Positions 26,455-35,285 are shown, counted from the first letter of the stretch. The stretch: DNA of 64,000 bases from Microbulbifer sp. TB1203 (GCF_030997045.1 NZ_CP116899.1:1-64000); one strand, 5' to 3'. A program made the numbers and translations. Notes: generated by a model not told the origin, from the sequence alone.

Positions 26455-27597
26455 TTACTCGAAGGAAAAATGCTGGCTCCACCAGCTGGTATCACAACTT
26501 GCCAGTACAATATTTGCCCCATTAGAGTCTGAGGAGTTCTCTACGCGGAGACATGATCCTGAATCGCGGTTTTTCAGGATGTAATACCCGCCTTCTGCAC
26601 TTATTCTTTCGAACATCTCAGTCCAGTAATTATCGTTACAATCATACTGGTATACATCGCCATCCGATACCCGGATACATTTTCCACTGTGTTGTGCCAC
26701 AAGTTGATGATAGCCGTTACCTAGATCCTTCCATTCAAATTGTTGATTATCACCGCCCCAGCAATCCCATTGGACGATATTCGCGTAGTTATCAGTTGAT
26801 CGGTCAGAAACATCCATACACTTACTGCCAACTCTGCTCAGCAAGGTACTGCTGTTGCCGCCGCTGATGCTGGTGGGTCTAAACTCGGCGATTTCCCCGC
26901 GAACATTCTGGATCGCCTTGGCCGCATCGGCTTCATCCGGCTGGCCTTCTTCAACTCCGCAGGGCTCACCGTTGCATGTTATTCGCGGATTGGAGAAATT
27001 TGACACGCGCGGCGCGTTGAACAACCAGTAATAAGTCATGATGGAACCGAACGTTTGATCGACACCGTGCCCCAGTCCGTAGCGGTACCGTGCTCCGCTT
27101 TCATCGCCCTGACGGCGTGAATGGGCCAGTCCCATGTTGTGTCCCAACTCATGCGCCATGGTCATCGGGCCGCAATCCGGTCCCACTACGCTCCAGGCCC
27201 ACTCGGAAGCAACGGCGAAATAAGCGATGCCGCAACTGCCCTGCTGGTGTATTTGGGTGACGAAATCAGCGCCCAGTTGGTTTCTCAGGTTGTTGGCTTC
27301 CTCGTCGACACGCAAATTTTCCAATACCGCGCCCATGTCCGAGCCGGGTTCTTCGTGTGGCATGACGCCCACCAGACGCAACTGAACGTCAACCTGGCTG
27401 TCCTGGTAGGCGTTGTTGATCTGGGTCACCCAGTTCTGCATTGCCGTTTCAGGTTGATTACTGAAGTAATTGGCTGAATAGCCGTCGTACAAAACCAGAA
27501 GATCGACGGTGACAGCCTGAACTGCACTACCGGCTGTCATTAGCGATACAGCCAGGCTTGCGCGGATCAGGTTACCGATTTTTCCTTTAATGTTCAT
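26455..27597 (-). CDS. Secreted zinc metalloprotease with ricin-type lectin domain
   Basis: Exported protease of the reprolysin/metzincin type. The 380-residue protein has a Sec signal (residues 1-28, VQA), a catalytic domain with the zinc motif HELGHNMGLAH and the Met-turn SIMTYY, and a C-terminal ricin B-type beta-trefoil (about 255-380) with QxW-like repeats (CMDVSDRSTDNYANIVQWDC, NQQFEW; CLRVENSSDSNGANIVLASC). No propeptide is encoded between signal and catalytic domain, which fits the separate propeptide-like gene downstream. The lectin domain suggests binding to a glycan surface or host glycoprotein. Confidence 0.88.
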   Translation of the reverse strand: MNIKGKIGNLIRASLAVSLMTAGSAVQAVTVDLLVLYDGYSANYFSNQPETAMQNWVTQINNAYQDSQVDVQLRLVGVMPHEEPGSDMGAVLENLRVDEEANNLRNQLGADFVTQIHQQGSCGIAYFAVASEWAWSVVGPDCGPMTMAHELGHNMGLAHSRRQGDESGARYRYGLGHGVDQTFGSIMTYYWLFNAPRVSNFSNPRITCNGEPCGVEEGQPDEADAAKAIQNVRGEIAEFRPTSISGGNSSTLLSRVGSKCMDVSDRSTDNYANIVQWDCWGGDNQQFEWKDLGNGYHQLVAQHSGKCIRVSDGDVYQYDCNDNYWTEMFERISAEGGYYILKNRDSGSCLRVENSSDSNGANIVLASCDTSWWSQHFSFE

Positions 27598-27628
27598 GAA
27601 TCATCCTCATGATGCTGACTTGTTTATT

Positions 27629-27814
27629 TTACGTATTTTCTTCCATGCCTCCTTTCGGAGGAATGACCATATCGGTTTCGTCTTCATGGCGTTTATTAAT
27701 AACTCCGAAACTTGAGCTGTTAATTAGTATTGCTGCTGGAAACTGCTCAAGATCCAGTTCGGAAAAATCCAGAAAGCAATTCGTTTTGCGCTGGATCTCT
27801 CGCTGATTTCTCAT
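27629..27814 (-). pseudogene. Truncated copy of the propeptide-like gene
   Basis: A 61-codon frame ending NKRHEDETDMVIPPKGGMEE, nearly the same tail as the intact gene at 25242-26048; the DNA after both stops is also alike (TCCTCATGAT, TTTATTTTACG). The rest of the frame does not match. It lies just before the intact protease, mirroring the intact gene and its protease remnant. Whether the short frame is translated is unknown. Confidence 0.6.
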
Positions 27815-28059
27815 TGAAAGATGACGTTCGAAGGCTTCTACAGGCTGCTTTACTGGATAGGTCAGAACTTTATAGAATTATCCGCCACGGTATTGTGATG
27901 GCGGTCGCAAGCATATGCTTAAGTGATGAATAGAGAGCAACTATGTGAACTATTCATTATGGCTATTCAGAATCCACTCCCTAATCCCTACAAAGGATGT
28001 AATCCTTACCCGATGTTGTATAAAGGAAGCCCCTACACTAAGGATAGATTGCGCGCAAC

Positions 28060-28261
28060 GGATATGCAGGTCGTCCTTGGCGAAGAATCCGTCTTTCACT
28101 TGGGTGGCAGGGTCTGATCCAGTCCAGCCGCCGACCCTGTTCGCGCCAGAATCCCTCGTTGTCATTGATAGAATGACTGTACTGTTCGAAATAGTCAGCT
28201 TCGTTCATCAGGGATTGCCCGGCAAGGCCGCGGGGACTGGATGGACCGTTTCTCGGGACAC
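28060..28261 (-). pseudogene. acs: 5' fragment of a second acs gene (direct repeat 2)
   Basis: Conceptual translation gives SLMNEADYFEQYSHSINDNE and GFWREQGRRLDWI, matching the N-terminus of the intact Acs (SLLNEADYFEMYSRSIDDSE). Frameshifts and the loss of everything after about 70 codons make it nonfunctional. Similarity to the intact locus continues through the leader to 28368. The 245 bases between it and the propeptide-like fragment hold no recognisable gene. Confidence 0.85.
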
Positions 28262-28320
28262 AGGGGGCCTCTTCGGTCATATAATTACCGGCATTCTGCA
28301 TTTCCGCTCTGACGGTGCGT

Positions 28321-28373
28321 ATTAGACATAAGTCGAAATCAGTTCCGCTTCGCCATTAGACATTAGTCGAAAT
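28321..28373. promoter_or_regulatory. Tandem candidate CrbR sites before the porin gene
   Basis: ATTAGACATAAGTCGAAAT (28321-28339) and ATTAGACATTAGTCGAAAT (28355-28373) are repeated with a 34-bp period, about three helical turns. The pair stands about 95-145 bp upstream of the porin gene and upstream of the acs fragment, so it probably served both divergent genes before the island entered. Confidence 0.5.
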
Positions 28374-28467
28374 TACTCCCGATTTAGACCAATGGTTAAT
28401 AGCCCTGCTCGCGAATAAGGGATTACATCTGCACCCGGAATAAAAACAATTTCGGGAGGATGAAGGA

Positions 28468-29775
28468 ATGTCCAGTAGAGAGAGCAATACCGTGTTCCGC
28501 CCGTCCACGGGCGTCCTGGCTTTATCGGCGATGATCCCGCTGGCGGCAGTGGCGCAGGCTACCAACGAGGAACTGCAACTGCGCATCGAGGAACTACAGG
28601 CGCAGGTTTCACAGCTGGCCGAAGAGGCAAAGCGCCGGGAGATGGTGGACAACCCGGAGCCGGAGCAGCCGCAAGAGGGCACGCAGATCGAGTTCGGCGG
28701 TTTTATCAAGCTCGACAGCCAGTTCAGCGACTACTCCGACGGGAGTTCCGCCACCGCTGGCATCGGCGAGGATTTCCTGGTGCCCTCCACCATTCCGGTG
28801 GGCGGCGAGGACGGGGATACCAAGTACCACTCCCACGCCAAGTCTTCGCGGCTGTTTATCAAGAGCCACACGGCCCTGGCCCGCGGCCACGTGAACACCC
28901 ATCTGGAAGTCGATGCCATGGCCAGCGGCCAGGGCGACGAGCGCATCAGCAACTCTTATTCCCAGCGATTGCGCCACGCCTATGTGGACTGGCATATCGA
29001 CGAGAACCGAAGTTTGCTTGCGGGTCAGACTTGGTCCACTTTTTTCAATGTGGGCGCGCTGCCGGAGGGCATGGATTTTGTCGGCCCGGCGGGCACCATT
29101 TTCGAGCGCCAGCCGCAGCTGCGCTACACCCACAAAATCGGCGGTGGTAGTATCCAGGTTTCCGCGGAGAACCCGGCTACCACCCTGTACAATGGCACGG
29201 AGAACCCCTACGACGACAACAGCGTGCCGGATATCGTGTTGCGCTACAACAACAGTCTCGGTAACTTCAGCTACTCGGTGGCCTCCATGAGCCGGGAGCT
29301 GGCCTACGAAGAGGATGCCGTGGAGGAATCGGTGCGCGGTTATGCGGTCAGCGTATCCGGCAAATACCAGTTCGGGCGCGACGATATCCGTTTTATGCTC
29401 AGCTCCGGCAATGCCCTGGGGCGCTATATGGGCCTGAACGGTTTTCGGTCCGGTATTATTGAAGGGGATGGTGATATTGAATTGATCGACCAGAGTGGCG
29501 GCTTCATTGCACTGCGACATTTCTGGAGCGACCAGTTGCGCACTAACCTGGTGCTGTCGGCCTCCACGGCGGACAACCCGGATACCGTGTCCGACACCAC
29601 CGCCTCAGACTACCGGAGCATGCACCTGAACCTGCTCTATTCGCCGGTTCCCAAAATCACCTTGGGAGGCGAATATATCCTGGCGAACAAGGAGGTGGAG
29701 AATGTGAGTGGTATACTGGCGGACGACAAAGGCGAACTGAGGCGCCTGCAGTTTTCCGTCAAGTATGTTTTCTGA
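28468..29775 (+). CDS. DcaP-like outer-membrane porin
   Basis: Trimeric porin of the DcaP type for small carboxylates or dicarboxylates. The 435-residue protein has a signal peptide (AVAQA), an N-terminal coiled coil (NEELQLRIEELQAQVSQLAE) that is usual for this family, then the barrel opening with IEFGGFIKLDSQF and the QTWSTFFNVGALPEGMDF block, ending in KYVF. GGGAGG precedes the start. It is the first gene of porin-DUF4212-symporter, the acetate or carboxylate uptake side of the acs locus. Confidence 0.85.
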   Translation: MSSRESNTVFRPSTGVLALSAMIPLAAVAQATNEELQLRIEELQAQVSQLAEEAKRREMVDNPEPEQPQEGTQIEFGGFIKLDSQFSDYSDGSSATAGIGEDFLVPSTIPVGGEDGDTKYHSHAKSSRLFIKSHTALARGHVNTHLEVDAMASGQGDERISNSYSQRLRHAYVDWHIDENRSLLAGQTWSTFFNVGALPEGMDFVGPAGTIFERQPQLRYTHKIGGGSIQVSAENPATTLYNGTENPYDDNSVPDIVLRYNNSLGNFSYSVASMSRELAYEEDAVEESVRGYAVSVSGKYQFGRDDIRFMLSSGNALGRYMGLNGFRSGIIEGDGDIELIDQSGGFIALRHFWSDQLRTNLVLSASTADNPDTVSDTTASDYRSMHLNLLYSPVPKITLGGEYILANKEVENVSGILADDKGELRRLQFSVKYVF

Positions 29776-29780
29776 CATTC

Positions 29781-29857
29781 GTCATTCCGGCGTATGCCGG
29801 AATCCATGCTCCGGAGAGCTGGACCCGGCCTTCGCCGGGTTCACGACCTGAGAAGAT
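29781..29857. repeat. GTCATTCCGG-type palindromic repeat
   Basis: GTCATTCCGGCGTATGCCGG is followed by a second hairpin CCCGGCCTTCGCCGGG and GTGAAC-like bases. This is the common proteobacterial intergenic repeat type. It lies between the porin and DUF4212 genes and may lower expression of the downstream pair. Confidence 0.7.
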
Positions 29858-29892
29858 TCCGATAAATTGATAATAAGTGCGGAGATAAAAAG

Positions 29893-30210
29893 ATGAGTTT
29901 CGAAAGCGAACAACACGCCAAAGACTACTGGAGGGAGAACCTGCGCCTGATGCTCACGCTGCTGTGCATCTGGTTTGCGGTGTCCTTCGGTTTCGGAATA
30001 TTACTGGTGGATGTGCTCAATGCCATCAAGCTGGGAGGATTCAAGCTGGGCTTCTGGTTCGCCCAGCAGGGCTCCATTTATGTGTTCCTGTTGTTGATCG
30101 TGGTCTACGTGGTCAAGATGAATACGCTGGACCGCAAATACAACGTGCATGAAGACCACGAAAACGAAGAAGAATTCGAGGAAGCACTCGAAGAAGAATT
30201 CGGTCAATAG
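29893..30210 (+). CDS. DUF4212 small symporter subunit
   Basis: A 105-residue inner-membrane protein with two membrane segments (about 15-38 and 50-75), the start YWRENLRLMLTLLCIWF and a highly acidic C-terminus (HEDHENEEEFEEALEEEFG). DUF4212 proteins are found almost always just before VC_2705-type sodium:solute symporters, as here (nine bases apart), and are taken to be the small subunit. GGAG precedes the start. Confidence 0.9.
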   Translation: MSFESEQHAKDYWRENLRLMLTLLCIWFAVSFGFGILLVDVLNAIKLGGFKLGFWFAQQGSIYVFLLLIVVYVVKMNTLDRKYNVHEDHENEEEFEEALEEEFGQ

Positions 30211-30219
30211 GAGCCCATC

Positions 30220-31926
30220 ATGGATATTCAAACCCTTACCTTTTTGATTGTCGGTGCCACCTTTGTAATCTATATCGGTATCGCCATCTGGTCCCGCGCA
30301 GGCTCTACCCACGATTTCTACGTGGCTGGCGGCGGTGTACACCCAGTGGCCAATGGCATGGCCACCGCAGCCGACTGGATGTCCGCGGCCTCGTTTATCT
30401 CCATGGCCGGACTGATCTCCTTTATGGGCTACGACGGTGCCGTCTACCTGATGGGCTGGACCGGCGGCTATGTGCTATTGGCACTGTGCTTGGCGCCCTA
30501 CCTGCGCAAATTCGGCAAGTTCACCGTGCCCGCGTTTATCGGCGACCGCTACTATTCGAATACAGCGCGTACCGTGGCGGTAATCTGCGCGGTATTTGTC
30601 TGCTTCACCTATGTGGCGGGACAGATGCGCGGTGTGGGGGTGGTCTTCTCCCGCTTCCTGGAGGTGGATATCACCACCGGGGTGATCATCGGCATGGGGG
30701 TGGTATTCTTCTACGCGGTGCTCGGCGGCATGAAGGGCATCACCTATACCCAGGTGGCTCAGTACTGCGTGCTGATTTGCGCCTACCTGGTGCCGGCGAT
30801 TTTCATCTCCATCATGATGACCGGCCACGTGATTCCGCAGATCGGCTTCGGCTCTGAACTGGCCGATGGCTCAGGCACTTACCTGCTGGACAAGCTCGAC
30901 GGCCTGTCGACGGAACTGGGTTTTACCGAGTACACCTCGGGCACCAAGAGCACCATCGACGTCTTCTTTATCACTGCCGCGCTGATGGTGGGTACCGCCG
31001 GTCTGCCCCATGTGATCGTGCGTTTCTTTACCGTGCCCAAGGTGCGCGACGCGCGCAAATCCGCCGGCTGGGCACTGCTGTTTATCGCCCTGCTGTACAC
31101 CACTGCGCCGGCCATCGCCACCTTTGCGCGAGTGAATATGATCGACACCATCAACGGGCCGGAAGGCGAGGGCACACCCCACGCCGAGGCACCCGGCTGG
31201 ATCGACAACTGGGAGCGCACCGGCCTGATCAGTTGGGAAGACAAGAACGAAGACGGCCGCATGTTCTACGCCGGTGACGAACGCAACGAAATGACCATCG
31301 ACCGCGACATTATGGTGCTGGCCAACCCGGAAATCGCCAACCTGCCGGCCTGGGTGATCGCGCTGGTGGCCGCCGGTGGTATCGCCGCGGCGCTGTCCAC
31401 TTCCGCGGGCCTGCTATTGGTAATCTCCACGTCGATTTCCCACGATCTGTTGAAACGGAATTTGATGCCGAATATTACCGACAAGCAGGAGCTGGGCTAC
31501 GCGCGCATCGCCGCGGCGGTGGCCATCTGTGTGGCGGGATACCTGGGAATCAATCCACCGGGCTTTGTGGCGCAGGTGGTCGCCTTCGCCTTTGGTCTCG
31601 CGGCGTCGTCCTTCTTCCCGGCGATTATCATGGGCATCTTCTACAAGCGCATGAACAAGGAGGGGGCGATCGCGGGTATGCTCTCCGGCATTCTCTTTAC
31701 CGCGGCCTATATCATTTACTTCAAGTTTATCAACCCGGCGGCCAACAGCCCGGAAAACTGGTGGTTCGGTATTTCCCCTGAGGGAATTGGCACCCTGGGC
31801 ATGATGCTCAACTTCGTGGTGGCGATTGCGGTTGCCAGGGTTACCAGCGAAGCGCCGGCGCATGTGCAGGAAATGGTGGAGAGCATCCGCTTCCCGAAAG
31901 GAGCGGGAGAGGCCAGTGCGCACTGA
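30220..31926 (+). CDS. Sodium:solute symporter, VC_2705 family
   Basis: SLC5-type transporter, likely for acetate or other short carboxylates, given its place beside acs/crbRS and the DUF4212 subunit. The 568-residue protein shows about 13 membrane segments, the early SSS motif DFYVAGGGVHPVANGMATAADWMSA (shown here in part: GGGVHPVANGMATAADW), and a hydrophilic insert around residues 310-360 (GEGTPHAEAPGWIDNWERTG) typical of this subfamily. GGAG lies before the ATG. A strong terminator follows. Confidence 0.9.
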   Translation: MDIQTLTFLIVGATFVIYIGIAIWSRAGSTHDFYVAGGGVHPVANGMATAADWMSAASFISMAGLISFMGYDGAVYLMGWTGGYVLLALCLAPYLRKFGKFTVPAFIGDRYYSNTARTVAVICAVFVCFTYVAGQMRGVGVVFSRFLEVDITTGVIIGMGVVFFYAVLGGMKGITYTQVAQYCVLICAYLVPAIFISIMMTGHVIPQIGFGSELADGSGTYLLDKLDGLSTELGFTEYTSGTKSTIDVFFITAALMVGTAGLPHVIVRFFTVPKVRDARKSAGWALLFIALLYTTAPAIATFARVNMIDTINGPEGEGTPHAEAPGWIDNWERTGLISWEDKNEDGRMFYAGDERNEMTIDRDIMVLANPEIANLPAWVIALVAAGGIAAALSTSAGLLLVISTSISHDLLKRNLMPNITDKQELGYARIAAAVAICVAGYLGINPPGFVAQVVAFAFGLAASSFFPAIIMGIFYKRMNKEGAIAGMLSGILFTAAYIIYFKFINPAANSPENWWFGISPEGIGTLGMMLNFVVAIAVARVTSEAPAHVQEMVESIRFPKGAGEASAH

Positions 31927-31955
31927 TCCCTGACTGAAAACACCTTACGGTCCTT

Positions 31956-31997
31956 GGCGAGACACTTGGGTTCCCTCAAAAGTGTCTCGCCTTTTTT
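31956..31997 (+). terminator. Rho-independent terminator after the symporter
   Basis: Stem GGCGAGACACTT / AAGTGTCTCGCC (12 bp) with a 12-base loop and six T residues. It ends the porin-DUF4212-symporter unit. Confidence 0.92.
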
Positions 31998-32015
31998 GCT
32001 CTTTATGGGCTTGGG

Positions 32016-32083
32016 ATCTCATTGTAGACCTCATGGCTTGCGGCCTATTTCATAAGCAGTGCAATCCATGAGGTCTACGAGAT
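32016..32083. repeat. Large inverted repeat at the 3' end of the GNAT gene
   Basis: Arms ATCTCATTGTAGACCTCATGG and CCATGAGGTCTACGAGAT surround a 28-base loop. There is no T-run on either side. It may be a terminator for the minus-strand gene or a protein-binding palindrome. Confidence 0.7.
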
Positions 32084-32601
32084 TACATCGAATTGCCGGC
32101 CTCCCAGGCCATCAACAACAGCTCTTCGTCGTCCCCCGGCAATGTGACTTTCCCCTCGACACGCAGGCCGATTTTTTCCAGCAGGCGTACAGAGGGCGCG
32201 TTATCCGGTAGGACAATGGCTACTATGCGCTTCAAGGCCAACGCCTCGCGGCCATACCGCATCACCGCCCGCGCGGCCTCCCGGGCGTAGCCGCGACCGC
32301 GGAAGCGGGGGAGAAAGGCGAAGCCGATATCCACGTCGTCCAGTCCATCGCGCTTGATCAGGCCGCAGGTACCGACGGGCGTGCCGTCCGCAAGTTCCAC
32401 CAGATAGAGGCCGAAACCGTGCTCGTGGTACATGGCCTGGGGGCCGTCGGCGATATAGCGGCGGGCCTCTTCATTGTTATGTACACCGCGGTCGCCCACG
32501 TTGCGCAGGAAGTCGGGATCGGTCAGTACCGCCAGTATCAGCGGCGCGTCGTCTTCGGTAAGGCGGCGCAGTCGCAGGCGCTCGGTTTTTATCGGGGTCA
32601 T
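32083..32601 (-). CDS. GNAT acetyltransferase, RimJ/RimL type
   Basis: A 172-residue N-acetyltransferase. It starts MTPIKTERLRLRRLTEDDAP, the standard RimJ/RimL opening, and holds the acetyl-CoA loop FRGRGYAREAARAVMRYG. The long upstream extension of the open frame overlaps the transporter gene and is not protein-like, so the internal ATG is chosen. The substrate cannot be told from the sequence. It lies 46 bp behind the BCCT transporter gene in the same direction. Confidence 0.9.
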   Translation of the reverse strand: MTPIKTERLRLRRLTEDDAPLILAVLTDPDFLRNVGDRGVHNNEEARRYIADGPQAMYHEHGFGLYLVELADGTPVGTCGLIKRDGLDDVDIGFAFLPRFRGRGYAREAARAVMRYGREALALKRIVAIVLPDNAPSVRLLEKIGLRVEGKVTLPGDDEELLLMAWEAGNSM

Positions 32602-32647
32602 AAGGCTGTCAGATTGCAAAAATGCAATCTTACACCGCAGATGTCTT

Positions 32648-34630
32648 TCAGCGAACCGTGTGCAAAAACTGCAAATGACGCTCGTACTGGGCGAGGATAT
32701 CGGTGAGCAACTGGTCCCTGGTCCAGCCCATGACGTCGTAGTCCTGGCCGCCTTCCTGCAGGTGCACTTCCGCGCGGAAATATTTTTCCGGGGAGCCGTC
32801 GTCCACCTCGTCATTCAGTTCCGCGTCAGGATTGGGAGCGCTGGGCTTCAGGTGGGCCTTGGGATGTATGCCGTAGATGAAATCGATTTCCCCGCTCTGG
32901 AGCACTTCCAGGCAAACGGAGTGATTCACCCGGCTGACCGTTGCGGAAAAGCCGTTTTTCTCCATCTCGCTGGCAAATTCCTGCAGCGTCGGTTCCCCCA
33001 CCTCGCGAATATACTCGCGAACTTCCTCCAGCGAGGGCAGGCGCACCAGGTTTTTCAGTCGCCGCTGCCAGGAGACGGGACTGCCCAGGCTGGCGGGAGC
33101 CACCGGCGCGCTCAGTGCAATCCGCTTGGCCGTGTCCCTGCGCAGAGCCGCGATCAGCCCGTATATGGCCACCAGTAGTATCACGGAGAAGGGCAGGGCG
33201 CTGGCAATCACCGCCGTCTGCAGGGACTGCAGCCCGCCGGCCAGCAGCAGGGCGATGGCCACAACACCGATCAGGCCGCACCAGAAGATGCGCTGCCATA
33301 CCGGTGTATCGTCGCGTCCGTGGGAGGAGAGCATGTTCACCACCATGGCCCCGGAATCCGCCGAGGTGACAAAGAAGACCACCACCATCACCACGGCTAG
33401 CAAGGAAAAGAACCCCGGCATGGGGAACTGTTCCAGGAACTGGAATAGCGCCAGCGACTCGTTCTCGCTCACTATCCGGCCCAGTGAGGTCAGCCCCTCA
33501 TCCAGAATCATATGAATGGCGGAATTACCGAACACCGTCATCCACAGCAAGGTGATCCCAGCGGGTACCAGCATGGCGCCGACAATAAATTCGCGAATGG
33601 TACGCCCGCGGGAGATCCGCGCGATAAAAAGCCCTACAAAAGGCGACCAGGACATCCACCAGCCCCAATACAGAATGGTCCAGCCCCCCAGCCAGTCGGT
33701 GGGTGCGTAGGCGTAGAGATTGAAGGTGCGGCTCACCATTACCGAAAGGTAACTGCCGAAGTTCTGCACGAAGGTCTGCAGCAGGTACACAGTACTGCCG
33801 AGCAGCAGCACCATCATCAGCAGGAATATCGCCAGCCCCATATTCAGCTGCGACAGCCGTTTGATGCCCAGGTCCAGGCCCATCACCACGGAGATGGTGG
33901 CCAGGATGGTGGTGATCACGATCAGAACCACCTGCGGCCCCGTGCCCACCGGAATATCGAACAGATGATTGAGCCCGGCGTTGATCTGCAGCACGCCATA
34001 GCCCAGAGTAGTGGCCACGCCGCACACGGTGCCGACAATGGCAAAGACATCCACCGCGTGGCCAATGGGGCCGTGGATGCGCTCGCCGATCATCGGGTAG
34101 AGCGCCGAGCGCAGGGTGAGCGGCAGATCGTGGCGGTAGCTGAAATAGGCCAGGATCAGTGCGACGATGGCGTAGATGGCCCAGGCGTGCAGCCCCCAAT
34201 GGAAAAAGGTGAGCACCATGGCTTCGCGCGCGGCAGCCACGGTGCCGGTCTCACCCACGGGGGGTGACAGGTAGTGCATCACCGGCTCGGCGACACCGAA
34301 GAACAGCAGGCCGATTCCCATACCGGCGGAAAACAGCATCGCGAGCCAGGAGCCGTACCCGTAATCCGGTTTCGCGTGTTCGGGCCCGAGCCTGATCTCG
34401 CCGAACTTGGATACACCGATCGTCACTACACTGATCAGGACGATCGCCACTACCAGTACGTAGTACCAGCTCATATTGGCCACGATACCCGCCTGCAGAG
34501 CCTTGAAGCGTGCGGTGGCGTCGTCGGCGAATAGCACCGCGTAGGCCACCAGCAACAGCAGTACCCCGGTGGCCGTGTAGAATACCGGGGGGTCGAAATG
34601 GGCTTTTTTGTCCCCTTTGGGAGGTTTCAT
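32648..34630 (-). CDS. betT: BCCT-family transporter, BetT-like
   Basis: Sodium- or proton-coupled uptake of choline, betaine or a related quaternary amine for osmoprotection. The 660-residue protein has 12 membrane segments, the BCCT signature region GWWMSWSPFVGLFIARISRG, and a C-terminal cytoplasmic domain of about 150 residues (HLQEGGQDYDVMGWTRDQLL) as in E. coli BetT. GAGG precedes the ATG by about ten bases. No bet oxidation genes are nearby, so glycine betaine or choline specificity remains open. Confidence 0.88.
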   Translation of the reverse strand: MKPPKGDKKAHFDPPVFYTATGVLLLLVAYAVLFADDATARFKALQAGIVANMSWYYVLVVAIVLISVVTIGVSKFGEIRLGPEHAKPDYGYGSWLAMLFSAGMGIGLLFFGVAEPVMHYLSPPVGETGTVAAAREAMVLTFFHWGLHAWAIYAIVALILAYFSYRHDLPLTLRSALYPMIGERIHGPIGHAVDVFAIVGTVCGVATTLGYGVLQINAGLNHLFDIPVGTGPQVVLIVITTILATISVVMGLDLGIKRLSQLNMGLAIFLLMMVLLLGSTVYLLQTFVQNFGSYLSVMVSRTFNLYAYAPTDWLGGWTILYWGWWMSWSPFVGLFIARISRGRTIREFIVGAMLVPAGITLLWMTVFGNSAIHMILDEGLTSLGRIVSENESLALFQFLEQFPMPGFFSLLAVVMVVVFFVTSADSGAMVVNMLSSHGRDDTPVWQRIFWCGLIGVVAIALLLAGGLQSLQTAVIASALPFSVILLVAIYGLIAALRRDTAKRIALSAPVAPASLGSPVSWQRRLKNLVRLPSLEEVREYIREVGEPTLQEFASEMEKNGFSATVSRVNHSVCLEVLQSGEIDFIYGIHPKAHLKPSAPNPDAELNDEVDDGSPEKYFRAEVHLQEGGQDYDVMGWTRDQLLTDILAQYERHLQFLHTVR

Positions 34631-34740
34631 GGCTGCTATTCCTCGGTGCTGCTTGCGAGCGCGGCGGGTTAAAATAGCGCCTTATTCTAACGTAGCTGAT
34701 CCCATACTTACATTTTTCGCGAATAACCAGATGTTTTTTC

Positions 34741-35154
34741 ATGATTGAAATTTCTAGAGATCTGAAAATATCCGAATCCGAGGTGGAGCTGAGCGCGGTG
34801 CGCGCCCAGGGCGCCGGCGGCCAGAATGTCAACAAGGTGGCCAGCGCGATTCACCTGCGCTTCGATATCCGTGCCTCCTCGCTGCCGGAGGAAGTCAAGC
34901 AGCGTCTGCTGGCCCTGCGCGACCGGCGTATATCTTCCGATGGTGTGGCAGTAATCAAGGCCCAGCGCTTCCGCACCCAGGAAAAAAACCGCGCGGATGC
35001 ACTGGAACGGCTGTGCGCCCTGATCGAGAAGGCGACACGGACGAGCAAGACGCGCGTCGCCACTAAGCCTGGCAGAGCCGCGAAAGAGCGGCGGTTGCAG
35101 AACAAAACGCGGCGGGGGCAGATAAAGGCGTGGCGTGGTAAGGTCAGTGAATAG
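34741..35154 (+). CDS. arfB: Alternative ribosome-rescue factor ArfB
   Basis: Peptidyl-tRNA hydrolase that frees ribosomes stalled on mRNAs lacking a stop codon. The 137-residue protein has the catalytic GGQ in RAQGAGGQNVNKV and a long basic C-terminal tail (RAAKERRLQNKTRRGQIKAW) that enters the mRNA channel. Length and tail distinguish it from RF1/RF2. It is divergent from betT, and no strong Shine-Dalgarno is visible. Confidence 0.95.
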   Translation: MIEISRDLKISESEVELSAVRAQGAGGQNVNKVASAIHLRFDIRASSLPEEVKQRLLALRDRRISSDGVAVIKAQRFRTQEKNRADALERLCALIEKATRTSKTRVATKPGRAAKERRLQNKTRRGQIKAWRGKVSE

Positions 35155-35179
35155 TGGCGGGTGGTTGGTGGTGAGTGTA

Positions 35180-35247
35180 GGGTGCGCCGTGCGCACCATT
35201 CGGAGCGGATGTGAGCTCCAGCACTTCCCGGTGCGCACGGCGCACCC
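35180..35247. repeat. Inverted repeat between arfB and the Ldh-family gene
   Basis: The 18-base arms GGGTGCGCCGTGCGCACC and GGTGCGCACGGCGCACCC are exact inverse complements, 32 bases apart. A shorter relative (GGGTGCGCACGGCGTACCC) occurs near 11.13 kb. Confidence 0.85.
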
Positions 35248-35285
35248 ACGGCTGCGGTTCACAAAAACATCGAAGAGGAGCTTTT

